From NCBI GenBank assembly GCA_945639195.1, contig CALZEE010000001.1, forward strand, positions 62,001-126,000: 64,000 bases of DNA, given 5' to 3'. The notes beneath the pieces were generated by a model, which worked only from the letters and a program-made list of their open reading frames with translations, was not told where the DNA came from and made no database searches. A program made the position numbers and the translations under genes. Of the stretch, positions 39,626 through 48,312 are shown piece after piece; positions within the stretch are counted from its first letter, which is position 1; each line of letters begins with the position of its first letter. This DNA comes from an uncultured Ignatzschineria sp. (lineage in GTDB: Bacteria > Pseudomonadota > Gammaproteobacteria > Cardiobacteriales > Wohlfahrtiimonadaceae).

Positions 39626-39680
39626 TAAAATATTAATGCGCTTAAGGGGTCACGATAAGACCGGGATTAAGTCGTCATGA
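39626..39680 (+). promoter_or_regulatory. Conserved leader motif, copy A
   Basis: From a TAAAAT (-10-like, 39626-39631) through GCGCTT (39638) to GGGGTCACGATAAGACCGGG and ATTAAGTCGTCAT (ending 39678). The same order of blocks occurs before the L,D-transpeptidase gene at 60192-60254, with GTCGCGATAAAGTCCGG and ATTAAGTTGTTAT. It lies about 90 bases ahead of the zinc-ribbon gene. Function is unknown: it could be an RNA leader or regulator site. Confidence 0.5.
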
Positions 39681-39770
39681 AAGGATTGTTTATGCGCATC
39701 ATCGCGCATCAATATCGGAATTTCATAAGAATGCATAATAGGATCATTATCAATTTAGGAGAGAGACATT

Positions 39771-40823
39771 ATGGGTAGATCAAGACGCCGAACCGAGAAG
39801 TGGTTTAATCGCCTTTTATGGTTAATTGCGATCATTTTTGCGGCATTTTTGATTGGGCTTGGTGGCAAAATTATCGGGGATCTTCCGTTAATGAGTCAGC
39901 CGCTCTCTTTAGAGTCATTCTATGAAGAGCCACTCTACTCAGAGACCAAAGCGATTATTCAAGAGAAGAATGATACGCGAAATGCCTTAGCTATAGAAGG
40001 TGAGAAGATCTATGAAGCGCGAGAGTTAGCGAAAGCGACGTATCAAAATGAACGAGATGTCTTTGAAAACTGGCTTAAAACAAGAGAAGCCACATTAGAC
40101 CCTGCGCGAGATAAGGCGTTAATTTCTCGCACAGCACATCTTGAGGCTTTGAAAGAAAAGCTCTCCTTAATGGAAACTGCCTATTCAGAAAATCGTCAGG
40201 CACAGCAAGCGCTCAGCGTTGCAGAGCAAGGGGCGTGGCAGCAGATCAATAAAATGGAGAGCAATGGTTATACGCAATATTATAAGGCGTTAGAAAAGCA
40301 GCAATTAACAGAGTTTTTAATTCGACTCGCCTTAACGTTACCACTATTGCTGATTGCGGCATGGCTCTTTGCAAAGCGTCGCCATGGAAAGTATTGGCCC
40401 TTTAGTTGGGGATTTATCTTCTTTGCGCTCTTTGCTTTCTTCTTTGAACTCGTCCCTTATTTACCAAGTTATGGGGGGTATGTCCGTTTTGGTGTCGGTA
40501 TTATCGGAACCTTTGCGGGAGGATTCTACGCGATTCGCGGCTTTAATCGTTATCGTGCAAAGCAACAAGCAGAGGAAGCGGCAAGTGATACCGATCGTCG
40601 GAAAACGCTTAATTATAGTTTTGTCTTACAGCGCATTGATAAATCGCTCTGTCCTTCGTGTGAGCGAGGGATTAATTATCGTGATCCTTCCATTGATTTC
40701 TGCCCGCATTGCGGCATTACGCTCTTTAAGCGATGTAATCATTGTCATGTTCGCAAGAATGCCTTTTTAAATTTCTGTACGAATTGCGGTACCAAAGAGG
40801 ATAATGGCGTTGTGAATGAATAA
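39771..40823 (+). CDS. Membrane protein with coiled coil and C-terminal double zinc ribbon
   Basis: A 350-residue protein of unknown function. One helix near 14-34 is followed by a charged coiled-coil domain (about 50-180). A second membrane block of about three helices lies at about 183-262. The C-terminus has a zinc ribbon with pairs CPSC, CPHC, CNHC and CTNC, which form two double-Cys fingers (residues about 296-345). The ribbon would be cytoplasmic and may bind nucleic acid or protein. It is preceded by the leader motif at 39626. No informative neighbours. Confidence 0.8.
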   Translation: MGRSRRRTEKWFNRLLWLIAIIFAAFLIGLGGKIIGDLPLMSQPLSLESFYEEPLYSETKAIIQEKNDTRNALAIEGEKIYEARELAKATYQNERDVFENWLKTREATLDPARDKALISRTAHLEALKEKLSLMETAYSENRQAQQALSVAEQGAWQQINKMESNGYTQYYKALEKQQLTEFLIRLALTLPLLLIAAWLFAKRRHGKYWPFSWGFIFFALFAFFFELVPYLPSYGGYVRFGVGIIGTFAGGFYAIRGFNRYRAKQQAEEAASDTDRRKTLNYSFVLQRIDKSLCPSCERGINYRDPSIDFCPHCGITLFKRCNHCHVRKNAFLNFCTNCGTKEDNGVVNE

Positions 40824-40927
40824 AATATTGATACGTTAACGATCTTATTAAAATGTAACGATTTTTGATGAGGTATCGCTTGATAACGGGCGAATAGTAC
40901 CGATGATTGTATCAAATAGATGCCGCC

Positions 40928-41005
40928 ATGAAAGTATTCATAGAAGTATCCATGAAAGCATCGAAAGAAGTAGTACCTAGAGAAGCAATATCTAGCGCAG
41001 CATAG
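40928..41005 (+). other. Short ORF built of degenerate 12-bp repeats
   Basis: The region reads ATGAAAGTATTC, ATAGAAGTATCC, ATGAAAGCATCG, then further AAAGAAGTA and AGAGAAGCA blocks. It is in frame as a 25-residue peptide starting MKVFIEVSMKASKEVV and ending with TAG 45 bases before the antiporter gene. There is no clear ribosome site, so it may be a repeat expansion in the leader instead of a gene. Confidence 0.3.
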
Positions 41006-41049
41006 TAAACATCCACCTGAGATAATCGCTCGAATGAGCAGAGGTTTTA

Positions 41050-42171
41050 ATGAGTACAGCAGTAAACACAGAACACAAAGGAACGCGCCATAAAGAGTAT
41101 GCGCTCTTGCTCGCTATTGTCGTGATCGGTTTCGATCTCTATTTTGGCGCAACACAATCCACCGCTTTTCTATTAGTGATTAACCTTATTTCGCTCGTGG
41201 CGATTCTTTACAGCGCCTTTAGTGTTGTTCGACATGCCGATATCTTTGCCCATCGATTAGGCGAACCTTATGGGTCATTAATCCTCAGTCTTTCGGTGGT
41301 CATTTTAGAGGTTAGTTTGATCACGGCGGTGATGTCTTCTAGCAGTGGTGTCGGTGCCGATGGTATCGATCCCTATGCCACGTTAATGCGCGATACGCTC
41401 TATTCACTCATTATGTTGGTTCTGAGTGGATTTGTGGGAATCTCGCTCATTATTGGTGGACGTAAGTTTAAAACACAACATGTTAATCTTGCGGGTGTAA
41501 CGCAATATACTACTGCGATTATTCCGCTTGTATTGGTTGTGCTGATTATTCCTAGCTTTATTGATGGCGATTATTCACAAGGGCAGTTGATCTTTGTGGC
41601 GATCTTATCGGCGGTGCTTTACGCTGTATTCCTGATTATTCAGACAAAAACGCATCAGAGCCTCTTTATTTACGAGCATGAAGACCAAGATGAAGAGCAT
41701 CATGGTATTCCTTCTGCGCACTCGAATCTCTGGCATGGAGTTTGGCTAGTCATTCACTTGGTATCGGTGGTTGCGATTACTAAAGTCGATTCAACACCAC
41801 TTGAAACGTTACTCTCAAACCTCAATGCGCCTAAAGCGCTCACAGGGTTGATCGTCGCGATCTTGATCTTTGCACCTGAGGGCTTAGGGGCGATTCGTTC
41901 GGTCTTAAATAATAACCTACAGCGTTCAGTCAATATGTACTTCGGCTCGGTGCTTGCAACAATCTCACTGACGGTTCCGGCAGTGGTATTGATCTCGATT
42001 CTTACAGGGCATCAAATTGAGTTAGGCTTGCCCTTAACAGATGTCATTCTCCTCTTTGGGCTCTTCTTACTCTGCCAAGCAACCTTTGATAGTGGACGTA
42101 CGAATCAGATGGATGGTGTTGCGCACTTAGTGATCTTTGGCGCGTATTTAATGCTGATGCTTGGGGGTTAG
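41050..42171 (+). CDS. chaA: Ca2+/H+ antiporter (ChaA family)
   Basis: Cation/proton antiporter of the CaCA superfamily, 373 residues, about 11 hydrophobic helices. The two alpha-repeat signatures are present: GEPYGSLILSLSVVILEVSL (near 75-95) and FAPEGLGAIRSVLNNNLQRSVNMYFGS (near 276-302), each with the essential Glu. A His/Asp/Glu-rich loop (HEDQDEEHH, near 215) separates the halves, as in ChaA. It would expel calcium or sodium at alkaline pH. The gene is followed by a terminator shared with the convergent AEC gene. Confidence 0.9.
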   Translation: MSTAVNTEHKGTRHKEYALLLAIVVIGFDLYFGATQSTAFLLVINLISLVAILYSAFSVVRHADIFAHRLGEPYGSLILSLSVVILEVSLITAVMSSSSGVGADGIDPYATLMRDTLYSLIMLVLSGFVGISLIIGGRKFKTQHVNLAGVTQYTTAIIPLVLVVLIIPSFIDGDYSQGQLIFVAILSAVLYAVFLIIQTKTHQSLFIYEHEDQDEEHHGIPSAHSNLWHGVWLVIHLVSVVAITKVDSTPLETLLSNLNAPKALTGLIVAILIFAPEGLGAIRSVLNNNLQRSVNMYFGSVLATISLTVPAVVLISILTGHQIELGLPLTDVILLFGLFLLCQATFDSGRTNQMDGVAHLVIFGAYLMLMLGG

Positions 42172-42261
42172 TAAAAGCCCAAAAAAATAAGACGATCATC
42201 AAGATCGCCTGACTGTTTTATTGAATAACTATCTATCTTATTAGTCTACTGATGAGATACA

Positions 42262-42314
42262 AAAATACCCTCGAAAAGCCGTGCGGAATGCGCCTCACTT
42301 TTCGGGGGTATTTT
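42262..42314. terminator. Bidirectional terminator between chaA and the AEC carrier gene
   Basis: Seventeen-base stem AAAATACCCTCGAAAAG with its near-complement, 19-base loop, flanked by A and T runs. Confidence 0.8.
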
Positions 42315-42331
42315 GCATTTAGGCATTAAAA

Positions 42332-43252
42332 CTAAAACCCAAAGCCGCCCATAATCATGGGAATCGTGATGATAGAAAGTAGCGTGCTCCAGGTAATCAT
42401 AGATGCCATTGCATCAGAATCCCCGCCCATCTGTCTCGAAAGAATATAAGCATTGCCGGCAGAGGGCATTGTGGCGAAGAGAAGGGCAACGCCTGCAGGT
42501 AATCCGGTAATGTTAAAGAGCGATAAGAAGAGGATCGTGAGGAGTGGCGTAATGAGGAGTTTTAAAAATAACGCTAAGCACACACCACTGGTTTTTTGAC
42601 GATCCATGACAAGAATCAGCCCCGCACCCACAGACATTAAACTCAGGGGCGTTGCGGTATTCCCCAGATAGAGCATCCATTGCTTAAAGGGGCCTGAGAT
42701 CGAGATATTTAGCAGGTTGGCAAAGATCCCAATGAGCACACCGATAATTAAAGGATTCTTAAAGAGCGCGATAATAATTCCGCCAATACTTTTCTTACCA
42801 CTTTGGTTACTGCCGTAAACGTTGAGCACAGAGATCGACAGGATGTTAATCACGATAATCATATACGCCATAAAAACGCCGGCAATAACGATGCCGTTAC
42901 TGCCAAATAAGGACTGAGAAAGCGCCAAAAAGACATAAGAGTTGTAACGAACGCCACCTTGGAAAATCGAGGTAAAGAGCGTGTTCTCGATATTAAATAA
43001 GCGCTTTAAAGGGAAGAGAATAACCGCAATGATGATCGTTGCAATAAACGTCGCCATCAGTCCGCCCCATAATCCGGGTTCGCTAAAGTTCGCTTTTGAG
43101 ACTTCTAAAATCAAGAGTACAGGGAAAAAGAGATAGTAAACCAGCCACTCAATCCCTTTCCAAAGATCACTACTCGGCAGCAGGCGTTTGGCAATAAACC
43201 CCGTCATCACAAGTCCAAAAATAGGGAGAACAGAGAGAAGCGTTTGGAGCAT
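42332..43252 (-). CDS. AEC family transporter
   Basis: Auxin-efflux-carrier family membrane protein of 306 residues, about ten helices in two five-helix halves. The N-terminal PIFGLVMTGFIAKRLLP and the C-terminal TMPSAGNAYILSRQMGGDSDAMASMITWSTLLSI are typical. Bacterial members carry malate, malonate or similar acids. The substrate is not evident. It is a lone gene between terminators. Confidence 0.87.
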   Translation of the reverse strand: MLQTLLSVLPIFGLVMTGFIAKRLLPSSDLWKGIEWLVYYLFFPVLLILEVSKANFSEPGLWGGLMATFIATIIIAVILFPLKRLFNIENTLFTSIFQGGVRYNSYVFLALSQSLFGSNGIVIAGVFMAYMIIVINILSISVLNVYGSNQSGKKSIGGIIIALFKNPLIIGVLIGIFANLLNISISGPFKQWMLYLGNTATPLSLMSVGAGLILVMDRQKTSGVCLALFLKLLITPLLTILFLSLFNITGLPAGVALLFATMPSAGNAYILSRQMGGDSDAMASMITWSTLLSIITIPMIMGGFGF

Positions 43253-43430
43253 GGAATAAGTTCCTAAAGGTCAATACAGGGTCTATCAATATGATCGTGA
43301 GAATTTGATCGCTGATCGCTAGGGTTGAAGCATTATTAGTATCAGATCTTCAAAATTAGCATTAAGCAGAAGAGATTCCTACTACTAAAGTCGGCAGCAT
43401 GGAAATCCCCTTAATTTTATAATCCATAAA

Positions 43431-43467
43431 AAAGCCATATCAATGCTCTTGAGAGACTGATACGGCT
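43431..43467 (-). terminator. Terminator of the downstream PotF-like gene
   Basis: On the minus strand AGCCGTATCA pairs with TGATATGGCT, 15-base loop, then TTTTTT. Confidence 0.75.
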
Positions 43468-43525
43468 AAGTATGTTTTGATTTTTCGCAATATGGAATCG
43501 CAATGCGCGATAAGGTTAAGTGGGC

Positions 43526-44623
43526 TTAACGGCCACTCTTCACTTTTAACCACATACGGGTAATTTTCTTCTGTGCGCGCATATCGTAAGGACGTTTGAT
43601 ATGAACGTTTTGGAGTGATTCTTTTGGCGGGAAGAGAATCGGGTTATCACGTAGGAGCGGATCAAGGAACTCAAATGATGCTTCATTTGCGGTAGGGAAC
43701 ATAATCTTATTCGCCGCTTTCGCACTGTTTTTTGCATCGAGCATGAAGTTGATAAACTCATATGCCTCATCCACATTTTTCGCATCTTTCAATATGACCA
43801 TCTCATCAAACCAGACGATCGTGCCCTCTTTCGGAAGGCTATATTGAATATCATTCTCTCTGCCTGCTTCGTTTGCGCTATTTTTCGCGATAAAGAAATC
43901 ACCCGACCAGCCAATAGCCATGCAGATATCCCCATTTGCCATTGCGCTGATATATTCAGAGGAATGGAATTTCTTCACGTAAGGGCGGAAGCCTTCAACG
44001 AGTGCTTGGACTCTTTCGAGATCTTTATTATCGGTTGATTCCGGATCTTGCCCAAGATACATATTAAAGATCGGCGTAAGTTCTGCCGGGCTATCGAGCA
44101 CATAGATGCCACATTGGCTAATTTGCGCGGCATATTTTGGGTCAAAGATCGCAGCTAAAGAATCAAGGGGCGCATCTGGTACAAGCGCACGGATTTTGGC
44201 TTCATCATAACCGATGCCGGTTGTTCCCCAGAAGTAAGGAATCGCATAATCATTAATCCCCTCAAATGTATCTAAGCTCTCAAGCGCAAAAGACCAAAGG
44301 TTTTTATGATTCGGGATTTTATCTAGATCTAGCTTCAAGAGCTGATCTGCTTCCATAAGGTAGGTAACCGCAAAGTCAGAAGGCACGACAATATCATAAC
44401 CAGAATTGCCGGTAAGCGTTTTAGCGAGCAATGTTTGGTTACTATCAAACGCATCAGAAATTACCTTAATGCCGGTCTGAGCCGTAAACTCATCAATGAG
44501 CTCTTTATCAATATAAGAGACCCAGTTATAAACTTTGAGTTCTCGAGCTTTTTCTTGGGCAACAGAAATAGAGAGAAGCGTGGACATTGCGACTAGCGCA
44601 GTGAGATGGCGAAAAAGATTCAT
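43526..44623 (-). CDS. PotF-like polyamine-binding protein, copy 2
   Basis: Periplasmic substrate-binding protein of a putrescine/spermidine ABC transporter, 365 residues with a signal peptide ending near residue 22 (SVAQ). It resembles E. coli PotF throughout: LKVYNWVSYID, FDSNQTLLAKTLTGNSGYDIVVPS, GDICMAIGWSGDFFIAKN, PKEGTIVWFDEM and the end RMWLKVKSGR. The aromatic and Asp residues that hold the diamine (YNW, WSGD, WFDE) are kept. I place the start at 44623, after AGGAG; the frame extends 19 codons further. It is a close paralogue of the gene just upstream. No permease or ATPase gene is adjacent, so it relies on transporter parts elsewhere. Confidence 0.92.
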   Translation of the reverse strand: MNLFRHLTALVAMSTLLSISVAQEKARELKVYNWVSYIDKELIDEFTAQTGIKVISDAFDSNQTLLAKTLTGNSGYDIVVPSDFAVTYLMEADQLLKLDLDKIPNHKNLWSFALESLDTFEGINDYAIPYFWGTTGIGYDEAKIRALVPDAPLDSLAAIFDPKYAAQISQCGIYVLDSPAELTPIFNMYLGQDPESTDNKDLERVQALVEGFRPYVKKFHSSEYISAMANGDICMAIGWSGDFFIAKNSANEAGRENDIQYSLPKEGTIVWFDEMVILKDAKNVDEAYEFINFMLDAKNSAKAANKIMFPTANEASFEFLDPLLRDNPILFPPKESLQNVHIKRPYDMRAQKKITRMWLKVKSGR

Positions 44624-44748
44624 AATAGATAATTCTCCTTTAAAGTTATGAAAAAGGATTGAGAGTGCGATATTTAGCAAGCGCTTAAATAGGGTACTCT
44701 CAACGTTAAATAATGATGATGAAACGGTACGTGAATACTTATTTCTAG

Positions 44749-45846
44749 CTATCTGCCACTTTTAATTTTCATCCACATACGGACTAATTTCTTTTGAGCC
44801 CCAATGCCGTAAGGGCGCTTTATATGAACGCTTTTTAGGGATTCTTCTGGTGGGAATAGAATCGGATTATCCCGTAATATCGGGTCTAAAAACTCAAATG
44901 CAGCAAGATTTGGCGTCGGTGCCATAGTGGTGTTGGAGGCTTTCGCGCTATTTTTTGCATCAAGCATGAAGTTAATAAATTCATAGGCTTCATCCACATT
45001 TTTCGCATCTTTTAAGATGGCCATCTCGTCAAACCAGAGAATAGAACCTTCTTTGGGAACGCTATATTGAATATCGTGGTTTCGCCCAGTTTCATCGGCA
45101 CTATTTTTAGCGATAAAGAAGTCGCCAGACCAACCGATAGCAACGCAAGCATCGCCATTGGCAATCGCACTAATGTATTCAGAAGAATGGAATTTTTTCA
45201 CATAAGGACGAATGCCTTCCAATACTTTCTGTACATTTTCGAGATCTTGAGTGTCAGTTGATTCAGGATTTTGCCCTAAATACATATTGACTAAAGGAGC
45301 CATTTCTACCGCACTATCTAAGAGATAGATACCGCATGATGCGATTTGAGAAGCGTATTTAGGATCAAACACGAGCGCATAGGAATCTAGTGGCGCATCG
45401 GGTGCGAGCGCTTTGATTTTAAGCGCGTCAAAACCAATACCTGTAGTTCCCCAGAAGTAGGGAACTGCATAATCATTAATGCCCTCAAATGTGGCTAAGC
45501 TTTCTAAGGCAAAAGGCCAGAGATTTTGATAGTTGGGAATTTTATTAAAATCGAGTTTTAACAGTTGATCGGCTTCCATGAGATGCGTTACGACATAATC
45601 AGAAGGGACAATAATGTCATAGCCTGAATTGCCGGTGAGCGTTTTTGCCAACAGTGCTTCATTACTATCGAAAGCATCAGTTAAAACCCTGATCCCCGTT
45701 TGGGCGGTGAACTCATTTAATAGTGGTTGATCGATGTATGAACTCCAATTATAAATCTTGAGTTCACGAGGTTTCTCGTTTGCGAGAGAAAGTTGGAAAA
45801 ATCCGCAGAAAGCGACCAGGGTAGTCAGGCGATGAATAGTGCGCAT
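44749..45846 (-). CDS. PotF-like polyamine-binding protein, copy 1
   Basis: Paralogue of the next gene, also 365 residues from the chosen ATG, with a signal peptide ending near SLAN. Matching blocks are LKIYNWSSYID, FDSNEALLAKTLTGNSGYDIIVPS, GDACVAIGWSGDFFIAKN, PKEGSILWFDEM and RMWMKIKSGR. The ATG at 45846 is 8 bases after AAGGGGG; two earlier ATGs are too close to it. The equal lengths and high identity indicate a local gene duplication. Differences in the front of the pocket (NWSS against NWVS) might shift preference between polyamines, which is inference. Confidence 0.92.
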   Translation of the reverse strand: MRTIHRLTTLVAFCGFFQLSLANEKPRELKIYNWSSYIDQPLLNEFTAQTGIRVLTDAFDSNEALLAKTLTGNSGYDIIVPSDYVVTHLMEADQLLKLDFNKIPNYQNLWPFALESLATFEGINDYAVPYFWGTTGIGFDALKIKALAPDAPLDSYALVFDPKYASQIASCGIYLLDSAVEMAPLVNMYLGQNPESTDTQDLENVQKVLEGIRPYVKKFHSSEYISAIANGDACVAIGWSGDFFIAKNSADETGRNHDIQYSVPKEGSILWFDEMAILKDAKNVDEAYEFINFMLDAKNSAKASNTTMAPTPNLAAFEFLDPILRDNPILFPPEESLKSVHIKRPYGIGAQKKLVRMWMKIKSGR

Positions 45847-46129
45847 AGGCATATCCCCCTTCAAATTAAGAGCTTTTTATGAAGCTAAAATAGTAGGAAC
45901 AACGACAGAATAAGAGGAGTACCGGATAATATATCGGGACTAATGATCTCCGAGAGAGATGCGCCCCATTTTTCTAAAAGTTTGTAGTTATTGTTTTATA
46001 AATTTCTTGTTCTATTCGTTGAGCTGCGTGCGTCATTTTGACGCTAGGGGATTTTTACCATAAAACAGCAGGATATGATAGCTTTAGTTGCTAAATGTGA
46101 GGACTTATTCACTTCATTTAAAAAGAGAT

Positions 46130-46158
46130 TTGCCGAACATGGCGATATCTTCTATACT
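46130..46158 (+). promoter_or_regulatory. Promoter of the thiamine operon
   Basis: TTGCCG (46130-46135) and TATACT (46153-46158) with exactly 17 bases between them, placed so that transcription would start just before the TPP riboswitch. Confidence 0.65.
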
Positions 46159-46175
46159 TTTAAGCTATTGGTATT

Positions 46176-46332
46176 CCCCTAGAGGTGCTGTTTAAAACAG
46201 CTGAGATTGAAGTGTAACTTCGGGACTCTTATGACCTGATCTAGTTAATACTAGCGGAGGAAAGTGGCGAATCACTGCGAATGCAATTTGTCTGCTTGTG
46301 CTGTGCGTGCTTACTTTCTCTGCAATGGAGAA
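46176..46332 (+). ncRNA. TPP riboswitch (thi box) with ribosome-site hairpin
   Basis: The thi-box core is present: GAGGTGCTG, CTGAGAT, and ATGACCTGATCTAGTTAATA followed by CTAGCGGAGGAAAGT (46176-46268). It binds thiamine pyrophosphate and shuts off the genes after it. Between the aptamer and tenI lies TTCTC-tgcaatg-GAGAA (46316-46332), which pairs with the tenI ribosome site GGAG. Control is therefore probably at translation start, as no U-tract terminator is seen. Confidence 0.93.
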
Positions 46333-46335
46333 TAT

Positions 46336-46992
46336 ATGGCTTTACTACATGCAGTAACACGAGGCATTTCGGATATTCCTGATGATAACTTCGTAAAGAT
46401 GATCCAAGCGATCACGCCTTTTGTCGATTTTATTCAAATTCGCGAAAAATCACGCTCCTCAAAATCTTTGGGCTTACTCATTGAGCGCCTCTTTGAACAC
46501 GATGTTCCCGCAGAAAAACTGATCCTGAATGACCGTGCGGATATCGCGCAAGCTTTTGGGATTCCAAGAGTGCATCTCACTGAGCGAAGCCTCTCTATTG
46601 CTCGCCTGCAAGATGCCTTCCCAGACCTGATCTTTGGACGATCTTTCCATTCCGTCAGTGCGATAGAGCGCGAGCTCTCGCATTACGAATATGGCTATTT
46701 GGGACATATTTTTAGAACGAGTGAAAAGAGTTATCCGGCATTAGGGATTGAGCAACTGCGCACCGCTTCTGAAATCTCGCGAGAGAAACAGGGGAAGCTG
46801 ATTGCGATTGGTGGCATGGATCTTGATACGGTCGCAAAAGTTGCGCCGATAGTAGATGGCGTTGCCGTGATGTCAGCCCTTTTTCCTGTAACGAATTACC
46901 TCTTTGATATTGAACGCGGCAGAGAACGTGCAAGTGCCCTTCGCGCGTTGTTAGATCAAGCGGAATCAGTCAATCACACGGATAAGATTTAG
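46336..46992 (+). CDS. tenI: Thiazole tautomerase TenI / thiamine-phosphate synthase-like
   Basis: TIM-barrel protein of the ThiE/TenI family, 218 residues. Blocks include FIQIREKS, LILNDRADIAQAFGIPRVHL, FGRSFHSV, YGYLGHIFRTSEKSYPALG and IAIGGMD. The H in GRSFHS and the GHIF segment are closer to Bacillus TenI than to ThiE, and the neighbours thiS-thiG-thiF belong to the thiazole branch. TenI converts the thiazole carboxylate phosphate to its aromatic tautomer. A ThiE activity cannot be excluded. The start is the ATG at 46336, set by GGAG five bases before; a longer frame from 46264 would begin in the riboswitch. Confidence 0.85.
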   Translation: MALLHAVTRGISDIPDDNFVKMIQAITPFVDFIQIREKSRSSKSLGLLIERLFEHDVPAEKLILNDRADIAQAFGIPRVHLTERSLSIARLQDAFPDLIFGRSFHSVSAIERELSHYEYGYLGHIFRTSEKSYPALGIEQLRTASEISREKQGKLIAIGGMDLDTVAKVAPIVDGVAVMSALFPVTNYLFDIERGRERASALRALLDQAESVNHTDKI

Positions 46993-47102
46993 GTTTTAGC
47001 GCCATTAACGCGCGTTAAAGCATTGTTAGATCACTTTATGGATTCAGATATCGCACTTTGCATATTGCATGCGTGTGCTTGGAAGTTGAGTGAGGAGAAT
47101 AG

Positions 47103-47309
47103 ATGGACATTATCATTAATGGCGAGACGGTTGCGTTAGAAGCCTCAATCGATACGGTTGAGAAGCTCATTGCGCACCTTGATCTTGCCTCAAGGCGATT
47201 TTTCATAGTTGAGAAGAATCGAGAAGTTGTAAAAAAGGACGATTACGCGAAAACCGTTGTGGGTTCGGGTGATCAATTTGAAATCGTACATTTTGTAGGT
47301 GGTGGTTAG
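47103..47309 (+). CDS. thiS: Sulfur carrier protein ThiS
   Basis: A 68-residue ubiquitin-like protein that carries the sulfur for the thiazole ring as a thiocarboxylate. It begins [12 protein letters not shown] and ends in the required Gly-Gly (FVGGG). ThiF (48526) adenylates this end, and ThiG uses the sulfur. Its stop codon is followed one base later by the thiG ATG. Confidence 0.95.
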   Translation: MDIIINGETVALEASIDTVEKLIAHLDLASRRFFIVEKNREVVKKDDYAKTVVGSGDQFEIVHFVGGG

Positions 47310-47310
47310 A

Positions 47311-48081
47311 ATGACGCTTAAGATCGGTAATTTTGAATTTAATTCACGTCTCTTTTTAGGAACGGGAAAGTATCGTAACTTTGAAGAGCAAAAAGGGGCT
47401 GTTGAGGCGAGTGAATCAGAAGTTTTAACCTTCGCGGTTCGTCGTATGAATATCTTTGATGAGAGCCAGCCAGATCTCCTTGAGTCTTTGGATCTCTCTA
47501 AATATAAATTACTCCCCAATACTGCCGGCGCAAATACCGCAGAAGAAGCGGTAAGAACCGCGAAATTAGCGCATGCTTCTGGCTTGTGCGACATGATCAA
47601 AGTGGAGATTATCGGCTGCCCGAAAACGCTCCTTCCTGATCCGGTAGAAACTTTAAGAGCAACAGAGATGCTCCTTAATGAAGGGATGACGGTGTTGGTA
47701 TATACCTCAGATGACGTAGTGCTTGCAAGACGCCTTCAAGAGATGGGATGCCATGCAATTATGCCGGGCGCGTCGCCTATTGGTAGCGGGCTTGGGATCA
47801 TCAACCCGATTAACCTAAAGCACATCATCGATCAAGCAACTGTGCCAGTAATTGTTGATGCCGGACTCGGTAGTCCTAAAGATGCGGCTTTTGCAATGGA
47901 GCTCGGTGCAGATGGCGTATTGATGAATAGTGCCGTCGCATACAGCGAAGATCCGATCAAGATGAGTCTTGCGATGAATCTTGCAACAAGAGCTGGGCGT
48001 TTAGCATATGAAGCAAAACGTATGCCGATGAAGACCTATGCAACAGCAAGTAGTCCATTAACAGGATTAATCACGAGTTAA
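47311..48081 (+). CDS. thiG: Thiazole synthase ThiG
   Basis: Builds the thiazole phosphate carboxylate from deoxyxylulose phosphate, dehydroglycine and ThiS-thiocarboxylate. The protein has 257 residues in a (beta/alpha)8 barrel. The Schiff-base Lys lies in MIKVEIIGC near 98; the phosphate-binding segments are [12 protein letters not shown] and [29 protein letters not shown] take the ATG at 47311, right after thiS, in place of the earlier in-frame GTG/ATG codons. The glycine oxidase or ThiH that supplies dehydroglycine is not in view. Confidence 0.96.
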   Translation: MTLKIGNFEFNSRLFLGTGKYRNFEEQKGAVEASESEVLTFAVRRMNIFDESQPDLLESLDLSKYKLLPNTAGANTAEEAVRTAKLAHASGLCDMIKVEIIGCPKTLLPDPVETLRATEMLLNEGMTVLVYTSDDVVLARRLQEMGCHAIMPGASPIGSGLGIINPINLKHIIDQATVPVIVDAGLGSPKDAAFAMELGADGVLMNSAVAYSEDPIKMSLAMNLATRAGRLAYEAKRMPMKTYATASSPLTGLITS

Positions 48082-48088
48082 TACTCGT

Positions 48089-48247
48089 CTTGTGCTTTTC
48101 AGGGCTGATTCGCTAGCTTAGGGAAGCACTTGTTTCATCTGTTTGTGGCAGTACTATGATTTGAAAAGTGTTTACGCATTGCCAGAATGCCTGACTTGCT
48201 GGCGCGAGATTGCCGGAAGCATGCAAGCATTCTCCCCAGCTTTGAGA
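48089..48247. repeat. 159-bp direct repeat, copy 1
   Basis: Begins CTTGTGCTTTTCAGGGCTGA and ends CCCCAGCTTTGAGA. It is base-for-base identical to 48313-48471. It can fold as two stem-loops: GTGCTT with AAGCAC around a GCTAGC centre, and AGAATG...CTTGC...CTGGC with GCCGG...GCAAGCATTCT. It has no ORF and is not recognisable as an insertion sequence. It sits between thiG and thiF. Confidence 0.9.
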
Positions 48248-48312
48248 ATGGTTTAAGGTGCAGAAGAGATTGCGCATCAAATAGGTTTGCACAGCGCTGG
48301 GGGAGAACGAGC
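48248..48312. other. 65-bp spacer between the two repeats
   Basis: Contains GCTGGGGGAGAA (48296-48307), which is nearly the complement of TTCTCCCCAGC at the end of repeat copy 1 (48229-48239). Copy 1 and spacer can therefore form one more hairpin with a loop of about 56 bases. After copy 2 the complementary half is absent, so this spacer may be the remainder of a longer original element. Confidence 0.6.

Noticed and set aside
46264-46335. N-terminal extension of the tenI frame
   Set aside because: It starts inside the TPP riboswitch, has no ribosome site, and encodes residues unlike any TenI/ThiE N-terminus. The ATG at 46336 has GGAG correctly spaced.
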